From contig CAIIXF020000011.1 of assembly GCA_903813345.2 (NCBI GenBank), positions 6,472,571 to 6,536,570 of the forward strand: a stretch of 64,000 nucleotides of DNA, written 5' to 3'. This stretch comes from Owenia fusiformis. Lineage: Eukaryota; Annelida; Polychaeta; Sabellida; Oweniidae. Position numbers and translations under genes: made by a program. Shown here piece by piece: positions 63,889 through 64,000 of the stretch; within the stretch, counting starts at the first letter, position 1, and each line of letters begins with the position of its first letter. The notes beneath the pieces are model-generated. The model saw only the letters and a program-made list of their open reading frames with translations. It was not told where the DNA came from and did not search any database.

Positions 63889-64000
63889 GTATGTATTTAT
63901 ATAATTTACAGAACTTAAATTTCAATTATGGCATTTAAATTAATAAATATGTATTCCATGCCTACTGATGCTCTACGTACTTAACAAGCGGGAATTTATA

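Noticed and set aside
63192..63647. 151-codon minus-strand ORF rich in Phe, Leu, His and Ser
   Set aside because: Antisense of the splice-site-derived minisatellite in a NELL intron.

Overview
The window is AT-rich nuclear DNA of a bilaterian invertebrate. It has spliced genes with long introns, no operons, and many short transposons, hairpin-ended repeats and minisatellites. A single NELL-type gene, a cluster of DEG/ENaC channels and repeats starting with GCTCAC hairpins followed by TCCGTC runs suit a marine deuterostome or lophotrochozoan. I cannot name the species.

Main gene, + strand: at least 17 internal exons of a NELL1/NELL2-like secreted glycoprotein run from 8136 to 63888, and the gene leaves the window at both ends. 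Every splice phase fits, giving about 718 codons. The order is laminin-G/TSPN domain (8.1-16.3 kb), coiled coil (17.0-17.7 kb), two reduced VWC modules (17.6-20.2 kb), five EGF-like domains (34.2-58.3 kb), then VWC modules (59.4-63.9 kb).

Nested genes, - strand: the 20-kb NELL intron 37476-57511 holds three uninterrupted DEG/ENaC (ASIC-like) sodium-channel genes, a 3-prime partial copy of one, and decayed N-terminal remnants upstream of each. Their C-terminal ends are nearly identical while the outer extracellular segments differ.

Mobile DNA: the 14-kb intron 20209-34199 is almost filled by long non-coding elements with a hairpin at each end (21.36-31.08 kb) and a 5-prime-truncated non-LTR reverse transcriptase (31.49-32.40 kb, - strand). 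Elsewhere there are TIR elements (hAT-like, piggyBac-like, mariner-like), foldbacks, an R2-like zinc knuckle plus endonuclease pseudogene (48.7-49.4 kb), and a tRNA-derived repeat. Bases 1-2400 are a 31-bp satellite.

Most notable: (1) three NELL introns begin with minisatellites whose repeat unit is the 5-prime splice junction of the preceding exon; (2) several unrelated repeats share one terminal architecture, a hairpin and short motif at the 5-prime end and a hairpin built from that motif at the 3-prime end, suggesting Helentron-like elements, some carrying perfect DR1 nuclear-receptor motifs; (3) the intron-nested channel cluster with an amplified N-terminal cassette.
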